A stretch of 38,459 nt of DNA, taken from the NCBI GenBank assembly GCA_027459765.1, contig DAIDHD010000057.1, positions 1 through 38,459 of the forward strand, written 5' to 3'. How positions within the stretch are numbered: position 1 is the first letter of the stretch; each line of letters begins with the position of its first letter. Under the pieces are notes generated by a model, which was given only the letters and a program-made list of their open reading frames with translations, had not been told where the DNA came from and did not search any database. Of the stretch, positions 1 through 10,123 are shown piece by piece. This DNA comes from Gammaproteobacteria bacterium (GTDB lineage Bacteria; Pseudomonadota; Gammaproteobacteria; Steroidobacterales; Steroidobacteraceae). Both the position numbers and the translations under genes were made by a program.

Positions 1-1
1 T

Positions 2-77
<76 letters not shown>

Positions 78-90
78 GCAAGGGGCCGGC

Positions 91-119
91 ATCTTAGCAG
101 CAAAGCGGCGGAAATCCAA
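91..119 (-). promoter_or_regulatory. Sigma-70 promoter of tRNA-Ala
   Basis: On the minus strand there is TTGGAT (114-119), a 17-bp spacer and TAAGAT (91-96). The predicted transcription start is near 84, a few bases before the mature tRNA 5' end at 77. The DNA just after the -10 is GC-rich (GCCGGCCCC). GC-rich discriminators are typical of stringently controlled stable-RNA promoters. Growth-rate control is inference. Confidence 0.6.
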
Positions 120-213
120 AGCCCCCCTTCGCGCCAGCGTCCGTCACCCGCATCTTTAAGGATCGCTGGCCGCCGGTCCCGCCTGCCGGTGCCCGCGGCC
201 CGACGGAATTGGC

Positions 214-263
214 TAGGATGGCGTCGCCGAATCATTGACCCGGCCACGTCGACACTCGAGGGG
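214..263 (+). promoter_or_regulatory. Possible -10 and ribosome binding site of the peroxiredoxin gene
   Basis: TAGGAT at 214-219 resembles a -10 box, without a good -35. GAGGGG at 258-263 lies 7 bases before the ATG at 271. This favours that ATG over the in-frame TTG at 235, which has no such site. The rest of the tRNA-peroxiredoxin gap shows nothing clear. Confidence 0.3.
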
Positions 264-270
264 ACCGCGC

Positions 271-741
271 ATGCTGAAGGTTGGGGATCGGGCTCCGGAG
301 TTCACCCTGCCGGACGACACCGGCACTGACCGTTCCCTCACGGACTTTCTGAAGGACGGCGCGCTGGTGCTGTACTTCTACCCCGCCGACTTCACGCCGG
401 GCTGCACGCGCCAGGCCTGCGCACTGCGCGACCTGTCGTCGATGCTGGTGGCGGCGGGGCTGCGCGTCGTCGGCGTCAGCCCGCAGAGCCCCGAGTCACA
501 CGCGAAATTTCGCGCTCAGTACCAGTTGCCGTTTCCTCTGCTCTGCGACCAGCACAAGGAAGTCATCAAGATGTACGGCCTCAACGGCCCGCTCGGATTC
601 GGGGTGCGGCGCGGCACCTACCTCATCGATCCGGCGAAGCGCATCCGCGGCGCGGTACTCGCCGACTTCGCCATCGACAAGCACGAACAGTTCGTGCGCG
701 AGGCGATCGCCACCGCAGGCGGCTCGGGCACCACGGGCTAG
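271..741 (+). CDS. Peroxiredoxin, Bcp/PrxQ type (thiol peroxidase)
   Basis: The 156-residue protein is an AhpC/TSA-fold thioredoxin-dependent peroxidase that reduces hydrogen peroxide and organic hydroperoxides in the cytoplasm. It begins with the family pattern VGDRAPEFTLPD (4-15). The active-site stretch PADFTPGCTRQAC (38-50) puts the peroxidatic cysteine at C45 and a second cysteine five residues on, at C50. That spacing is diagnostic of the atypical 2-Cys Bcp/PrxQ group. Length matches the family (about 150-160). I chose the ATG at 271 because it has a GAGGGG site and starts right at the conserved domain. The gene stands alone and converges with the histidine phosphatase gene. The family is clear; the exact electron donor is not visible. 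Confidence 0.93.
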   Translation: MLKVGDRAPEFTLPDDTGTDRSLTDFLKDGALVLYFYPADFTPGCTRQACALRDLSSMLVAAGLRVVGVSPQSPESHAKFRAQYQLPFPLLCDQHKEVIKMYGLNGPLGFGVRRGTYLIDPAKRIRGAVLADFAIDKHEQFVREAIATAGGSGTTG

Positions 742-749
742 GATAAGCG

Positions 750-772
750 GCGCACCGGGCCCTGCCGTGCGC
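750..772. terminator. Hairpin between convergent genes
   Basis: Perfect 6-bp arms GCGCAC (750-755) and GTGCGC (767-772) enclose an 11-base loop. They fill the 31-bp gap between the stop codons of two convergent genes (741 and 773). There is no good T tract on either strand, so function as a bidirectional terminator is inferred mainly from position. Confidence 0.35.
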
Positions 773-1327
773 TCAGTACTCGGCGCGCAGCACGGTGGCG
801 CGACCGATTGCCGGCACCGTGACGATGTAGATGGTGCCGTATTCGTCGTCGCCGAGACGCGGCAGGTCCCGCTCGCCGCTCAAGCGCTCGACGATGTCCG
901 GGATCGCGTCGGCGTGCCAGACGATGAGCGCGCGGTGGCCGCGATTCTCGCGCAGCAAGCGACGCGCGATGGCTCGGGGATCGTCGTCCTTGAGCACGAT
1001 CGGCGTGATCCCGAGCCGCGCAGCGAGCGGCGCGGCGGTCTCCTGGGTGCGGCGCCAGCCCGACACATAGACGGCATCGACGCGACCTGGATGCGCCGCG
1101 TCGCCGAACAGCGCCGCCAGCCGTTGCGCGCGCTCCTTGCCTGCGGTGGTGAGCGCCGGATCGGTTCCCGCCATCTTCTCGGCGTGCCGCACCACGATGA
1201 TCGTGGTGGCGTCGGCCGTGCTCCACAGCCAAGTGGCGAAGGCGATCACGACCAGGGCCGCCAGAGCCGACAGCCACAAGGGCGTGAACAGCGGGCGCCG
1301 GCGCAGGCGGACGTAGTCATCGCTCAT
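773..1327 (-). CDS. Membrane-anchored histidine phosphatase superfamily protein
   Basis: This 184-residue protein belongs to the histidine phosphatase (phosphoglycerate mutase-like) superfamily. After a basic N-terminus it has one hydrophobic segment (about 15-35), so the catalytic domain is probably held at the periplasmic face. The catalytic signature is VVRHAEK, with R47 and nucleophile H48. The second conserved arginine is in RTQET (R93), and the second active-site histidine is in IVWHADAI (H138). The compact size resembles SixA-like and small alkaline or phytase-like branches, and the substrate cannot be told. I chose the ATG at 1327. The frame stays open to 1477 but that extension runs antisense through the neighbouring gene. 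The start lies within a few bases of the divergent nucleotidyltransferase start. Confidence 0.85.
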   Translation of the reverse strand: MSDDYVRLRRRPLFTPLWLSALAALVVIAFATWLWSTADATTIIVVRHAEKMAGTDPALTTAGKERAQRLAALFGDAAHPGRVDAVYVSGWRRTQETAAPLAARLGITPIVLKDDDPRAIARRLLRENRGHRALIVWHADAIPDIVERLSGERDLPRLGDDEYGTIYIVTVPAIGRATVLRAEY

Positions 1328-1342
1328 GGCATGATGATAACA

Positions 1343-1984
1343 ATGATTCAGCCGCGCGCGCCCTGTCTCACCATCGTCATATTGGCGGCCGGCGCCTCGC
1401 GACGCCTGGGCCGCTCCAAGGCGCTGGTGCGCATGGGCGGACGCTCGCTCCTGCTGCGCACGGTGCGCTTGGCCCAAGCCCTGCGTCCCGGCGAAGTCGT
1501 GGTGGTGGTACCGCGCCGCTCGGGGCGGCTGCGCCTGGAGCTGCGCGGCACGCGCGTGCGCGTGGTCGAAAACCGCCAGTCGGCGCTAGGCCTCTCGAGC
1601 TCCGTGCGTCTGGCGCTGCGGCACGCGAGGCGCGCGGCCGGCGTGCTGCTGCTGCCGGTGGACCTCGCCGGGCTGCGCCTCAAGGATCTCGCGCGCCTGA
1701 CGAGCCGCTGGCGCACGGCGCCGCGACGAGTGGCGGCACGGCGTCTCGGTGATCGCGGCGTCGTTCCCCTGGTGTGGCCGCGCCGGCTGTACCTCGCCGG
1801 CGCCGAACTCCGCGGCGATGCCGGTCTGCGCGACTGGGTCGCCGGTTTGGCGGCGGCCGACCTGGCGCTGGTCGACATGCCGTCCGCCGCCGCGGACGTC
1901 GATACGCCGGCACAACTCGCCGCCGCGCGCCGGCGCGCCTGGCGTGCCGGCCATCAGGACACGGGCGCCGGCACCAGCCGATAG
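1343..1984 (+). CDS. MobA/MocA-like nucleotidyltransferase
   Basis: The 213-residue protein carries the NTP-transferase signature LAAGASRRLGRSK (14-26), where the glycine loop and K26 bind the nucleotide. A metal-binding aspartate follows in LLLPVD (D107), and there is a GDRGVVP segment typical of the family. Relatives (MobA, MocA) join GTP or CTP to molybdopterin to make dinucleotide cofactors of molybdoenzymes. Related proteins act on other substrates, so a molybdenum role is likely but not certain. ATGs at 1331, 1334 and 1343 are all possible and none has a good ribosome binding site; the last sits closest to the domain. The 3' end overlaps the convergent kdpE by 31 bp. An orphan ModA-like gene lies near 30.4 kb in the same window. 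Confidence 0.8.
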   Translation: MIQPRAPCLTIVILAAGASRRLGRSKALVRMGGRSLLLRTVRLAQALRPGEVVVVVPRRSGRLRLELRGTRVRVVENRQSALGLSSSVRLALRHARRAAGVLLLPVDLAGLRLKDLARLTSRWRTAPRRVAARRLGDRGVVPLVWPRRLYLAGAELRGDAGLRDWVAGLAAADLALVDMPSAAADVDTPAQLAAARRRAWRAGHQDTGAGTSR

Positions 1985-2658
1985 CCGACCGCCGTTTCGG
2001 TGAGCAGGTGCCGGGGACGCGCCGGCTCGTCCTCCAGCTTCTGGCGCAGGTGTCCCATGTAGATGCGCACGTAGTGGCCGTGCTCGGCGTGGGACGGCCC
2101 CCAGACCTCGCGCAGGATCTGTCGCTGGGTCAGCACCTTGCCCGCGTTCGCGATCAACAGCGTGAGCAATCGATACTCGATCGGCGTGAGGTGCACAGGC
2201 TGGCCGCGCTTCTGCACGCTGCGCGCCGCGAGGTCGATGCGTACGTCGCCGAATTCGAACACGGCACTGGCGCCACCCGCCGCGGCGAGGCGGCGCCGGA
2301 GCGCCACACGCACCCGCGCGAGCAATTCGCCGACGCCGAAGGGCTTGGTGAGATAATCGTCCGCGCCGGCGTCGAGCGCCTCGATCTTGTCTCGTTCGTC
2401 GACGCGCGCCGAGAGCACGATCACCGGCACCTGCGACCAGGCGCGCAGGTCGCGGATGAAATCCACGCCGTCACCGTCCGGCAGCCCCAGATCGAGAATC
2501 ACCAGGTCCGGCTTGCGCGTACCGGCATCGGCCAGGCCGCGCCGCATCGTGTCGCTGTCATGCACCACCCAGCCCTCCGCCGCGAGCGCCGTGCGCACGA
2601 AGCGGCGGATCTGGGGCTCGTCCTCGACCAGGATGGCGACCGGCGCCGGTTCAACCAT
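1954..2658 (-). CDS. kdpE: KdpE, potassium-responsive response regulator
   Basis: This 234-residue OmpR/PhoB-family regulator is the cytoplasmic partner of KdpD and activates kdp transcription under potassium limitation or osmotic stress. The receiver domain (about 8-120) shows VEDE acidic residues, phospho-acceptor D56 in DLVILDLGLPDGDG and the LTKPFG lysine. The winged-helix domain (about 135-230) has the motifs TPIEYRLL, GKVLTQ and VGYRL. Its ATG overlaps the kdpD stop by 8 bp, so translation is probably coupled. The name rests on family resemblance (E. coli KdpE is 225 residues) and on its place at the end of the kdp operon. Its 3' end overlaps the convergent nucleotidyltransferase gene. 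Confidence 0.95.
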   Translation of the reverse strand: MVEPAPVAILVEDEPQIRRFVRTALAAEGWVVHDSDTMRRGLADAGTRKPDLVILDLGLPDGDGVDFIRDLRAWSQVPVIVLSARVDERDKIEALDAGADDYLTKPFGVGELLARVRVALRRRLAAAGGASAVFEFGDVRIDLAARSVQKRGQPVHLTPIEYRLLTLLIANAGKVLTQRQILREVWGPSHAEHGHYVRIYMGHLRQKLEDEPARPRHLLTETAVGYRLVPAPVS

Positions 2659-5383
2659 GGGCCGTCTCCAGGTCGGGCTCAGGCACGGGCGCGGGCACCG
2701 ATTCCAACGGCAGGGTGAATGTGAACGCGGCGCCGCCTTGGCGCAGGTTCTCGCCCACGATGCTGCCGCGGTGCGCCTCGATGATGGCGCGGCAAATGGC
2801 GAGCCCCAATCCCACGCCGGGCGTGGCGGACTCGCGCTCGCCGCGGGTGAACTTCTGGAACACCGCCTCCTCGCGCCCCGGCGGCAGCCCCGGACCGTCG
2901 TCGGCGACCGTGACCACCACGCGCCCGGGGTGAGACGCCGCGGTGATGCGCACGGTGCTGCCCGGCGGCGTGTACTTGGAGGCATTCTCGAGGAGATTGG
3001 CGAGCACACGCTCGATCAGCAAGGCATCGAAGCGCACCAGGGGCAGGTCCGGTGGTATCGACAGTTCCACGCGATGCCCCGCGAGGATGCCGCGCGCCGC
3101 GTGCAAGGCGGCGCCCACCGCCTCCTCGAGCGATTGCCACTCGAGCCGCAGGCGCACCTCACCGCTCTCGATGCGCGCCATGTCGAGAAGGTTGCCCACC
3201 AGCGTGCTCATACGCCGCGCCTCCTCGCGAACGGCGTCCGCGATCTCGCGTTGCGCGGGCGCGAGCTGCGGGTGAGTCAAGAGCAGCGACTCGGCGAGGC
3301 CGCCGAGCACCGTCAGGGGCGTGCGCAGGTCGTGCGAGAGCGCGGCGAGCAGCGAGTTTCGCAGGCGCTCCGACTCCATCCGTACCAGCGCATCCTGCGC
3401 CACGCCGACGTAATGCACCCGCTCCAGCGCGATCGCCACCAGAGCCGCGCAGGTATCCAGCAGCTGGCGCTGCTCCGGAATGCGCAGCAGCCTGCGGTTG
3501 CGCGCCCTCACGGCCAGCACGCCGCGCACGCGCACCGGCGCGCGCAACGGCACGTACAGCACGTCGCTGCCCGGCAGCGTATCGGTGCCGAAGCCCGCGG
3601 CCTGGCCCCGATCGAACGACCACTGGGCAATGCCGAGATCCACCGCGGGTTCGCCGGTCTCCCGCCCGCCTGCGCGCGACAGCGCGCCGCTCGCATCCGG
3701 AAGGAGCAGCGCCGCGCTCGCCCGAAAGGTGCGTTCCACCGACTCGCAACCGATGCGAGTGACCTCGTCGACCTGCACCACCGCCGACAGCGCCCGTGCG
3801 AGCTCGTAGAGCGCGCCGGCGCGCTCCTCGCGATGCGCGGCCACTCGGGCCTGGAAGCGCAGCCCGGCGGTGAGCTGGCCGGTGAGCAGACCCACCGCGA
3901 GCATGATCACGAACGTGAACACGTATTGCACGTCGCTCACCGCGAACGAAAACCGCGGCGGCACGAAAAAGAAATCGAAGGCGACCACGCTCAGCACGGC
4001 GGCGAGGGCGGCCGGTCCACGCCCGAACCGCATGGCCGTGAGGACCACGGCCAGGATGTAGAAGGCAACGATGTTGGAAGGCTCGAAACGGGCGCCCAAC
4101 GGCAGGGCTGCAAGGGTCACACCGACGCACACCAGCGCCGACCAGAGATAGCGCAGGCGCTTGCGCAGGCGTCGCTCGGGCGCTTCGGGCTCGCCTTCCG
4201 CGAGCGGCGGCCGCACCTCGTCGCGGTCCACGCGCGTGGGTTGCACCCCGATCTCGATGAGATCGATGTCGGGGGCGAGCAGCGCGAGACGCTGGCCGCT
4301 CGAACGCTGCCAAGGCCAGAGCCGGCGCACCGCATCGCGCCCGAGCACGATCTTGGAGAGGTTGTGGGTACGCGCGTAGGCGACGATGCTCTCGGCCACC
4401 TGCGGCTGGGCGATCACCGCGGCCGTGGCCCCGAGCTCGCGCGCAAGGTCCAACGTGGCCAGTATGCGCTCGCGACGGGCCGCCGGCAGACGCTGCAGCG
4501 ACGGCGTCTCGACGTACACCGCGTGCCACTCCGCGTTCAACTGGCTCGCGAGCCGCGCCGCGGCGCGAACCACGCGCTCGCCGCCCGCGCCCGGGCCGAC
4601 GCAGGTCAGCAACGCCGTGGCCGTCTTCCACACCGCGCCGATGGACTTGTCGACGCGGTAGGCCTGCACGTCGCCTTCGACCCGATCGGCGGTACGCCGC
4701 AGGGCGAGCTCGCGCAGCGCCATGAGATTGCCCTTGCGGAAGAAGTTCTGCGCCGCGCGCTCGGCCTGCTGCGGCACGTACACCTTGCCGGCCCGCAGGC
4801 GCGCGAGCAGCTCCTCCGCCGGAATGTCCACCAGCACCACTTCGTCGGCGTGGTCGAAGACCGTGTCGGGCACCGTCTCCCACACCCGCACCTCGGTGAT
4901 GCCGCCCACCACGTCGTTCAGGCTCTCCAGGTGCTGGACGTTCAACGTGGTGTAGACGTCGATGCCCGCGTCGAGCAGTTCCTCCACGTCCTGCCAGCGC
5001 TTCGGGTGGCGCGAACCGTGGGCATTGGTGTGCGCGAACTCGTCGACCAGCACGAGTGCCGGCCGGCGCGCCAGTGCGGCGTCCAGGTCGAATTCCGGCA
5101 TCGACCGGCCGCGGTGATCCGCCAGCCGCGGCGGCAGCACTTGCAAGCCGTCGAGCAGCGCCGCGGTCTCGCCGCGCCCGTGGGTTTCCACCACGCCGAC
5201 GACGACGTCGCGCCCATCGGCACGATGTTTACGCGCGGCCGCGAGCATCGCGTAGGTTTTGCCCACCCCGGCCGAAGCGCCAAAATAAATGCGCAGCTTG
5301 CCGCGGTGCGCCGACCGCTCCTGCCGGTGCACCCGCGCCAGGAGCGCATCGGGATCCGGCCGTTGTTCGCCGCCGCTGCTCAT
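2651..5383 (-). CDS. kdpD: KdpD, potassium/osmo-sensing histidine kinase
   Basis: The 910-residue sensor kinase matches KdpD along its whole length. The N-terminal KdpD domain has Walker A GASAGVGKT (35-43) and the segments SRHPKRWQD and NVQHLESLND. A UspA-like region follows. Four hydrophobic segments near the middle include LFGRGPAALAAV-like and VIMLAVGLLTG stretches. A GAF-like region precedes the HisKA box ALSHDLRTPL with phospho-acceptor H684. The ATPase domain has NLLENASKYT, DDGPGLPPG and GVGLGLAICRAI. The ATG at 5383 is chosen because the next residues (SSGGEQRPDPD) align with the E. coli start; a GTG at 5407 would overlap kdpC. It starts 4 bp after kdpC and overlaps kdpE by 8 bp. Confidence 0.97.
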   Translation of the reverse strand: MSSGGEQRPDPDALLARVHRQERSAHRGKLRIYFGASAGVGKTYAMLAAARKHRADGRDVVVGVVETHGRGETAALLDGLQVLPPRLADHRGRSMPEFDLDAALARRPALVLVDEFAHTNAHGSRHPKRWQDVEELLDAGIDVYTTLNVQHLESLNDVVGGITEVRVWETVPDTVFDHADEVVLVDIPAEELLARLRAGKVYVPQQAERAAQNFFRKGNLMALRELALRRTADRVEGDVQAYRVDKSIGAVWKTATALLTCVGPGAGGERVVRAAARLASQLNAEWHAVYVETPSLQRLPAARRERILATLDLARELGATAAVIAQPQVAESIVAYARTHNLSKIVLGRDAVRRLWPWQRSSGQRLALLAPDIDLIEIGVQPTRVDRDEVRPPLAEGEPEAPERRLRKRLRYLWSALVCVGVTLAALPLGARFEPSNIVAFYILAVVLTAMRFGRGPAALAAVLSVVAFDFFFVPPRFSFAVSDVQYVFTFVIMLAVGLLTGQLTAGLRFQARVAAHREERAGALYELARALSAVVQVDEVTRIGCESVERTFRASAALLLPDASGALSRAGGRETGEPAVDLGIAQWSFDRGQAAGFGTDTLPGSDVLYVPLRAPVRVRGVLAVRARNRRLLRIPEQRQLLDTCAALVAIALERVHYVGVAQDALVRMESERLRNSLLAALSHDLRTPLTVLGGLAESLLLTHPQLAPAQREIADAVREEARRMSTLVGNLLDMARIESGEVRLRLEWQSLEEAVGAALHAARGILAGHRVELSIPPDLPLVRFDALLIERVLANLLENASKYTPPGSTVRITAASHPGRVVVTVADDGPGLPPGREEAVFQKFTRGERESATPGVGLGLAICRAIIEAHRGSIVGENLRQGGAAFTFTLPLESVPAPVPEPDLETAHG

Positions 5384-5387
5384 GCGG

Positions 5388-5989
5388 TCATTGTGCGCCC
5401 TTCTCACCCACCAGGCGATCGAGGGCGAGATTGAGCAGGAGCACGTTCACGCGCGGTTCGCCGAACGGCCACGCACCCGGAGCGTGCACGTGCGCGAGCA
5501 CCAGAGCCCTCACCGACTGCGGATCCAGGTGCCGCGCGGCCGCCACACGCGGCACCTGATATAGGGCTGCCGCCGGGCTCTCCTCGGGATCGAGACCGCT
5601 GCCCGAGGCGGTCACCAGATCAATGGGTACGGGCGCGGTATTCGCCGGGTCGGCCGCGCGCAGCGCCTCGACCCGCGCCCGCACCACATCGAGCAGCAAA
5701 GGGTTGGTCGCGCCGAGATTCGATCCGCCGGAGGCGGTCGGATCGTAGGGCTGCGGCGTGGTGGCGGACGGTCGGCTCCAGAAATGGCCGGGAGCCGCGA
5801 AGGACTGTGCGAGCAGCGACGATCCCACGATCGCGCCGTCGCGCGTCACGAGGCTACCGCCACTCTGCGCAGGAAAGACCATGGCACCGATACCGGTCAC
5901 GAGCAACGGATACGCGACGCCCGTAACCCCGCCGAGCAGCAGGAAGGCCACGAGCACGGGACGGACCGCCTTCGACATGGAGAGGCGCA

Positions 5990-5990
<1 letters not shown>
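5388..5990 (-). CDS. kdpC: KdpC, potassium-transporting ATPase subunit C
   Basis: The 200-residue subunit C of the KdpFABC potassium pump stabilises the complex and assists ATP binding by KdpB. It has one N-terminal membrane helix (about 10-33) and a periplasmic domain. Conserved stretches are GSLV-R-G-IVGSSL, FWSRPSAT, NLGATNP and TASGSGLDPEESPAAALYQVPRVA. The Ser-Gly-Ser-Gly-Leu-Asp-Pro motif and the downstream Arg-Ala-Ala-Ala-Arg are hallmarks of the family. The ATG at 5990 overlaps the kdpB stop by one base (TGATG). A second ATG at 5978 is possible. Length agrees with E. coli KdpC (190). Confidence 0.97.
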
Positions 5991-8077
<2,087 letters not shown>

Positions 8078-8097
8078 CGGTCGATCTTCTCTACGAA

Positions 8098-9813
8098 TCA
8101 GGGCGCGCCGCCGCGCCATTGCAATTCCTCCACGACGGGCCCGAGTGCGAGCGCCGGCACATAGGTGAGGGCTCCGACCAGCACCACCGTGCCGATCAGC
8201 AACACGACGAACAGCGGACCGTGCGTCGGCAGCGTGCCGGCGGTGGGATCGGTGCGTGGCTTGCGGGCGAGCGAGCCGGCAATCGCGAGCACCGGCACGA
8301 TGAAGGCGAAGCGACCGAACCACATGGCGATGGCCAATGCGACGTTGTAGAAAGGCGTGTTAGCCGACAGGCCGGCGAACGCGCTGCCGTTGTTGTTGGC
8401 CGCGGACGAGAACGCATACAGGATCTCCGAAAAGCCGTGCGCCCCCGGATTGGCGATGCCCGCGCGGCCGGCGCTGGTCGCCACGGCGACCGCGCTGCCC
8501 ACCAGCGCGAGCGCGGGCGTGACCAGGATGACGATCGCGGTCATCTTCATCTCGAACGCTTCGATCTTCTTGCCCACGTATTCCGGCGTGCGGCCGATCA
8601 TGAGGCCCGCGACGAACACCGCCATGATGGCGAATACCAGCATGCCGTACAGCCCGGCACCGACTCCGCCAAAGGCGACTTCGCCAAGCTGTATCAACCA
8701 CATCGGCACCAGCCCCCCGAGCGGTGTGAACGAGTCGTGCATCGCGTTGACCGCACCGCAGGAGGCGGCCGTGGTGACGGTGGCGAACAGCGCCGAGGCG
8801 ATAGTGCCGAAGCGCGCCTCCTTGCCCTCCATGTTGCCGCCCGGCTGCAGGGGACCGACCGCCTGATCGACGCCGAGCGCCGCGAGCGCGTGTCCGCCGC
8901 GTTGCTCCGCCCAGAGCGCGACCGCCGCCATGGCGAGAAACAACACCGTCATCGCGGCGAACAACGCCCAGCCCTGGCGCGGATCGCGAACCCCGCGCCC
9001 AAAGGCGAAACACAGCGCCGCGGGCGCCACCAGGATGGCGATCATCTGCAGGAAATTCGTCAGCGCGGTGGGATTCTCGAACGGATGCGCTGAATTGGCG
9101 TTGAAGAAGCCGCCGCCATTGGTGCCGAGCATCTTGATCGCCTCCTGCGAGGCGACTGGACCGAGCGCAAGGTGCTGATGGCCGTGCTCGAGGGTGGTCA
9201 CGTCGAGATAGCCGGCGAGTGTCTGCACCGCCCCTTGCTGGATGAACACCGTGGCGAGCAGGACCGACAGCGGCAGCAGCACGAACAACGTGCCGCGGGC
9301 GAGGTCCGACCAGAAATTGCCAATGCCGGCGGCGCCGCGCCGCGCGAAGCCGCGCATCAGCGCGAACGCGACCGCGAGCCCGGTGGCCGCGGACAGGAAA
9401 TTCTGTACCGTGAGCGCGATCATCTGTGTGCCGTAGCTCAAGGTCGACTCGCCGGCATATCCCTGCCAGTCGGTGTTGGTGACGAAGCTGACGGCGGTAT
9501 TGAAGGCCGTGTCCGGCGCCACCGCCCCGAGGCCCTGCGGGTTCCAGGGCAGGTGTCCCTGCAGGCGCTGCACGGCGTAGACCGCCAGCACGCCGAGCGC
9601 GTTGAAGGCCACCAGCAGCGCCGCGTACCGCGGCCACGGCATGTCCTCGCCGGGGGCGGCACCGATCGCGCGCAGCACCCCACGCTCGAGCGTGCCCAGC
9701 GAGCCGTCCAACGGCGCGGGATCGGCGAGGCGCGCCAGGTACTTGCCGAGCGGCCACGCGAGCAGGGTGAGCACCGCCAGGAAAACAACCACCGCATACA
9801 GTGACGCGAACAC
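8098..9813 (-). CDS. kdpA: KdpA, potassium-translocating subunit
   Basis: The 571-residue membrane protein forms the potassium channel-like part of KdpFABC. All four selectivity-filter loops are recognisable: [10 protein letters not shown] (112-121), [10 protein letters not shown] (230-239), ASCGAVNA (350-357) and [11 protein letters not shown] (469-479). About ten hydrophobic helices alternate with them. Length agrees with E. coli KdpA (557). It starts with GTG at 9813, only 4 bp after the kdpF stop, which suggests coupled translation. Confidence 0.97.
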   Translation of the reverse strand: MFASLYAVVVFLAVLTLLAWPLGKYLARLADPAPLDGSLGTLERGVLRAIGAAPGEDMPWPRYAALLVAFNALGVLAVYAVQRLQGHLPWNPQGLGAVAPDTAFNTAVSFVTNTDWQGYAGESTLSYGTQMIALTVQNFLSAATGLAVAFALMRGFARRGAAGIGNFWSDLARGTLFVLLPLSVLLATVFIQQGAVQTLAGYLDVTTLEHGHQHLALGPVASQEAIKMLGTNGGGFFNANSAHPFENPTALTNFLQMIAILVAPAALCFAFGRGVRDPRQGWALFAAMTVLFLAMAAVALWAEQRGGHALAALGVDQAVGPLQPGGNMEGKEARFGTIASALFATVTTAASCGAVNAMHDSFTPLGGLVPMWLIQLGEVAFGGVGAGLYGMLVFAIMAVFVAGLMIGRTPEYVGKKIEAFEMKMTAIVILVTPALALVGSAVAVATSAGRAGIANPGAHGFSEILYAFSSAANNNGSAFAGLSANTPFYNVALAIAMWFGRFAFIVPVLAIAGSLARKPRTDPTAGTLPTHGPLFVVLLIGTVVLVGALTYVPALALGPVVEELQWRGGAP

Positions 9814-9817
9814 GGGA

Positions 9818-9907
9818 TCAGAGGTCCTCGGCCCGCACGAGCGCCATCACGAGATACACGAGCAAGCCGAGGGCCAGGACCCCGCTGACCACCTGCACGA
9901 GGCTCAT
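9818..9907 (-). CDS. kdpF: KdpF, small stabilising subunit
   Basis: This 29-residue protein is almost wholly one membrane helix ([19 protein letters not shown]) and ends in RAEDL. KdpF is a single-helix peptide that stabilises the KdpABC complex in the membrane. Size, the [14 protein letters not shown] ending and position directly before kdpA identify it. Its ATG overlaps the stop codon of a preceding microprotein gene as ATGA at 9904-9907. Confidence 0.93.
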   Translation of the reverse strand: MSLVQVVSGVLALGLLVYLVMALVRAEDL

Positions 9908-9996
9908 CGCCGCCGCTCGAGCGCCGCGCAGCCGGCGATGAGCGCCCCGGTCAGCAGCACCAGCAGCGCGAGCAGGCCGAGATAGAGGACATCCAC
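9904..9996 (-). CDS. Membrane microprotein leading the kdp operon
   Basis: This 30-residue gene starts with GTG at 9996. A GGAGG ribosome binding site lies 7 bases upstream (10004-10008). The product starts MDVLYLGLLALLVLL, forms one predicted membrane helix and ends in AALERRR, so its basic tail is expected in the cytoplasm. The stop overlaps the kdpF ATG (ATGA), the mark of translational coupling. The correct spacing of the strong site, the coupling and the membrane-type composition all argue that it is real. As I recall, other proteobacteria also have short YL-rich peptides with basic tails before kdpF, often unnamed. Function is unknown; a second small subunit or assembly factor of the pump is inference. 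Confidence 0.75.
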   Translation of the reverse strand: MDVLYLGLLALLVLLTGALIAGCAALERRR

Positions 9997-10067
9997 GTCG
10001 CAACCTCCGTTAGAGGGTTGCGACGCTACGCCCGGATACGGAAAGGTCGGGAAGTTTTCCGCGCACT

Positions 10068-10089
10068 CGGCATAAACGAGCCGTAAACG
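10068..10089 (-). promoter_or_regulatory. Tandem 11-bp repeat, candidate KdpE operator
   Basis: On the minus strand CGTTTACGGCT (10079-10089) is followed directly by CGTTTATGCCG (10068-10078). Two similar half-sites one helical turn apart are how OmpR/PhoB-family dimers bind DNA. The pair lies 72 bp before the first start codon of the kdp operon. A GGAAAACTTCC inverted repeat (10050-10060) and a weak GTATCC -10 (10034-10039) lie between. Assignment to KdpE is inference from position and repeat phase. Confidence 0.5.
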
Positions 10090-10106
10090 CCCGCATCAGC
10101 CAAGGC

Positions 10107-10123
10107 GCGTACCCCGGGTACGC
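10107..10123. repeat. Perfect palindrome at the end of the aldolase gene
   Basis: GCGTACCC and GGGTACGC form perfect 8-bp arms around one base. The palindrome reaches the last base of the threonine aldolase stop codon and lies just upstream of the candidate kdp operator. No T tract follows on the minus strand, so a protein-binding site is at least as likely as a terminator. Confidence 0.45.

Noticed and set aside
2387..5434. Very long open frame (about 1015 codons) on the plus strand across kdpD
   Set aside because: It is fully antisense to kdpD, which matches a known family end to end. The product is rich in Arg, His and Ala with no domain, as expected from the third-position GC bias of the real gene.
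10107..10123. Palindrome considered as a rho-independent terminator of ltaE
   Set aside because: No T tract follows on the transcribed strand, and the single-base centre is better for protein binding than for an RNA hairpin.
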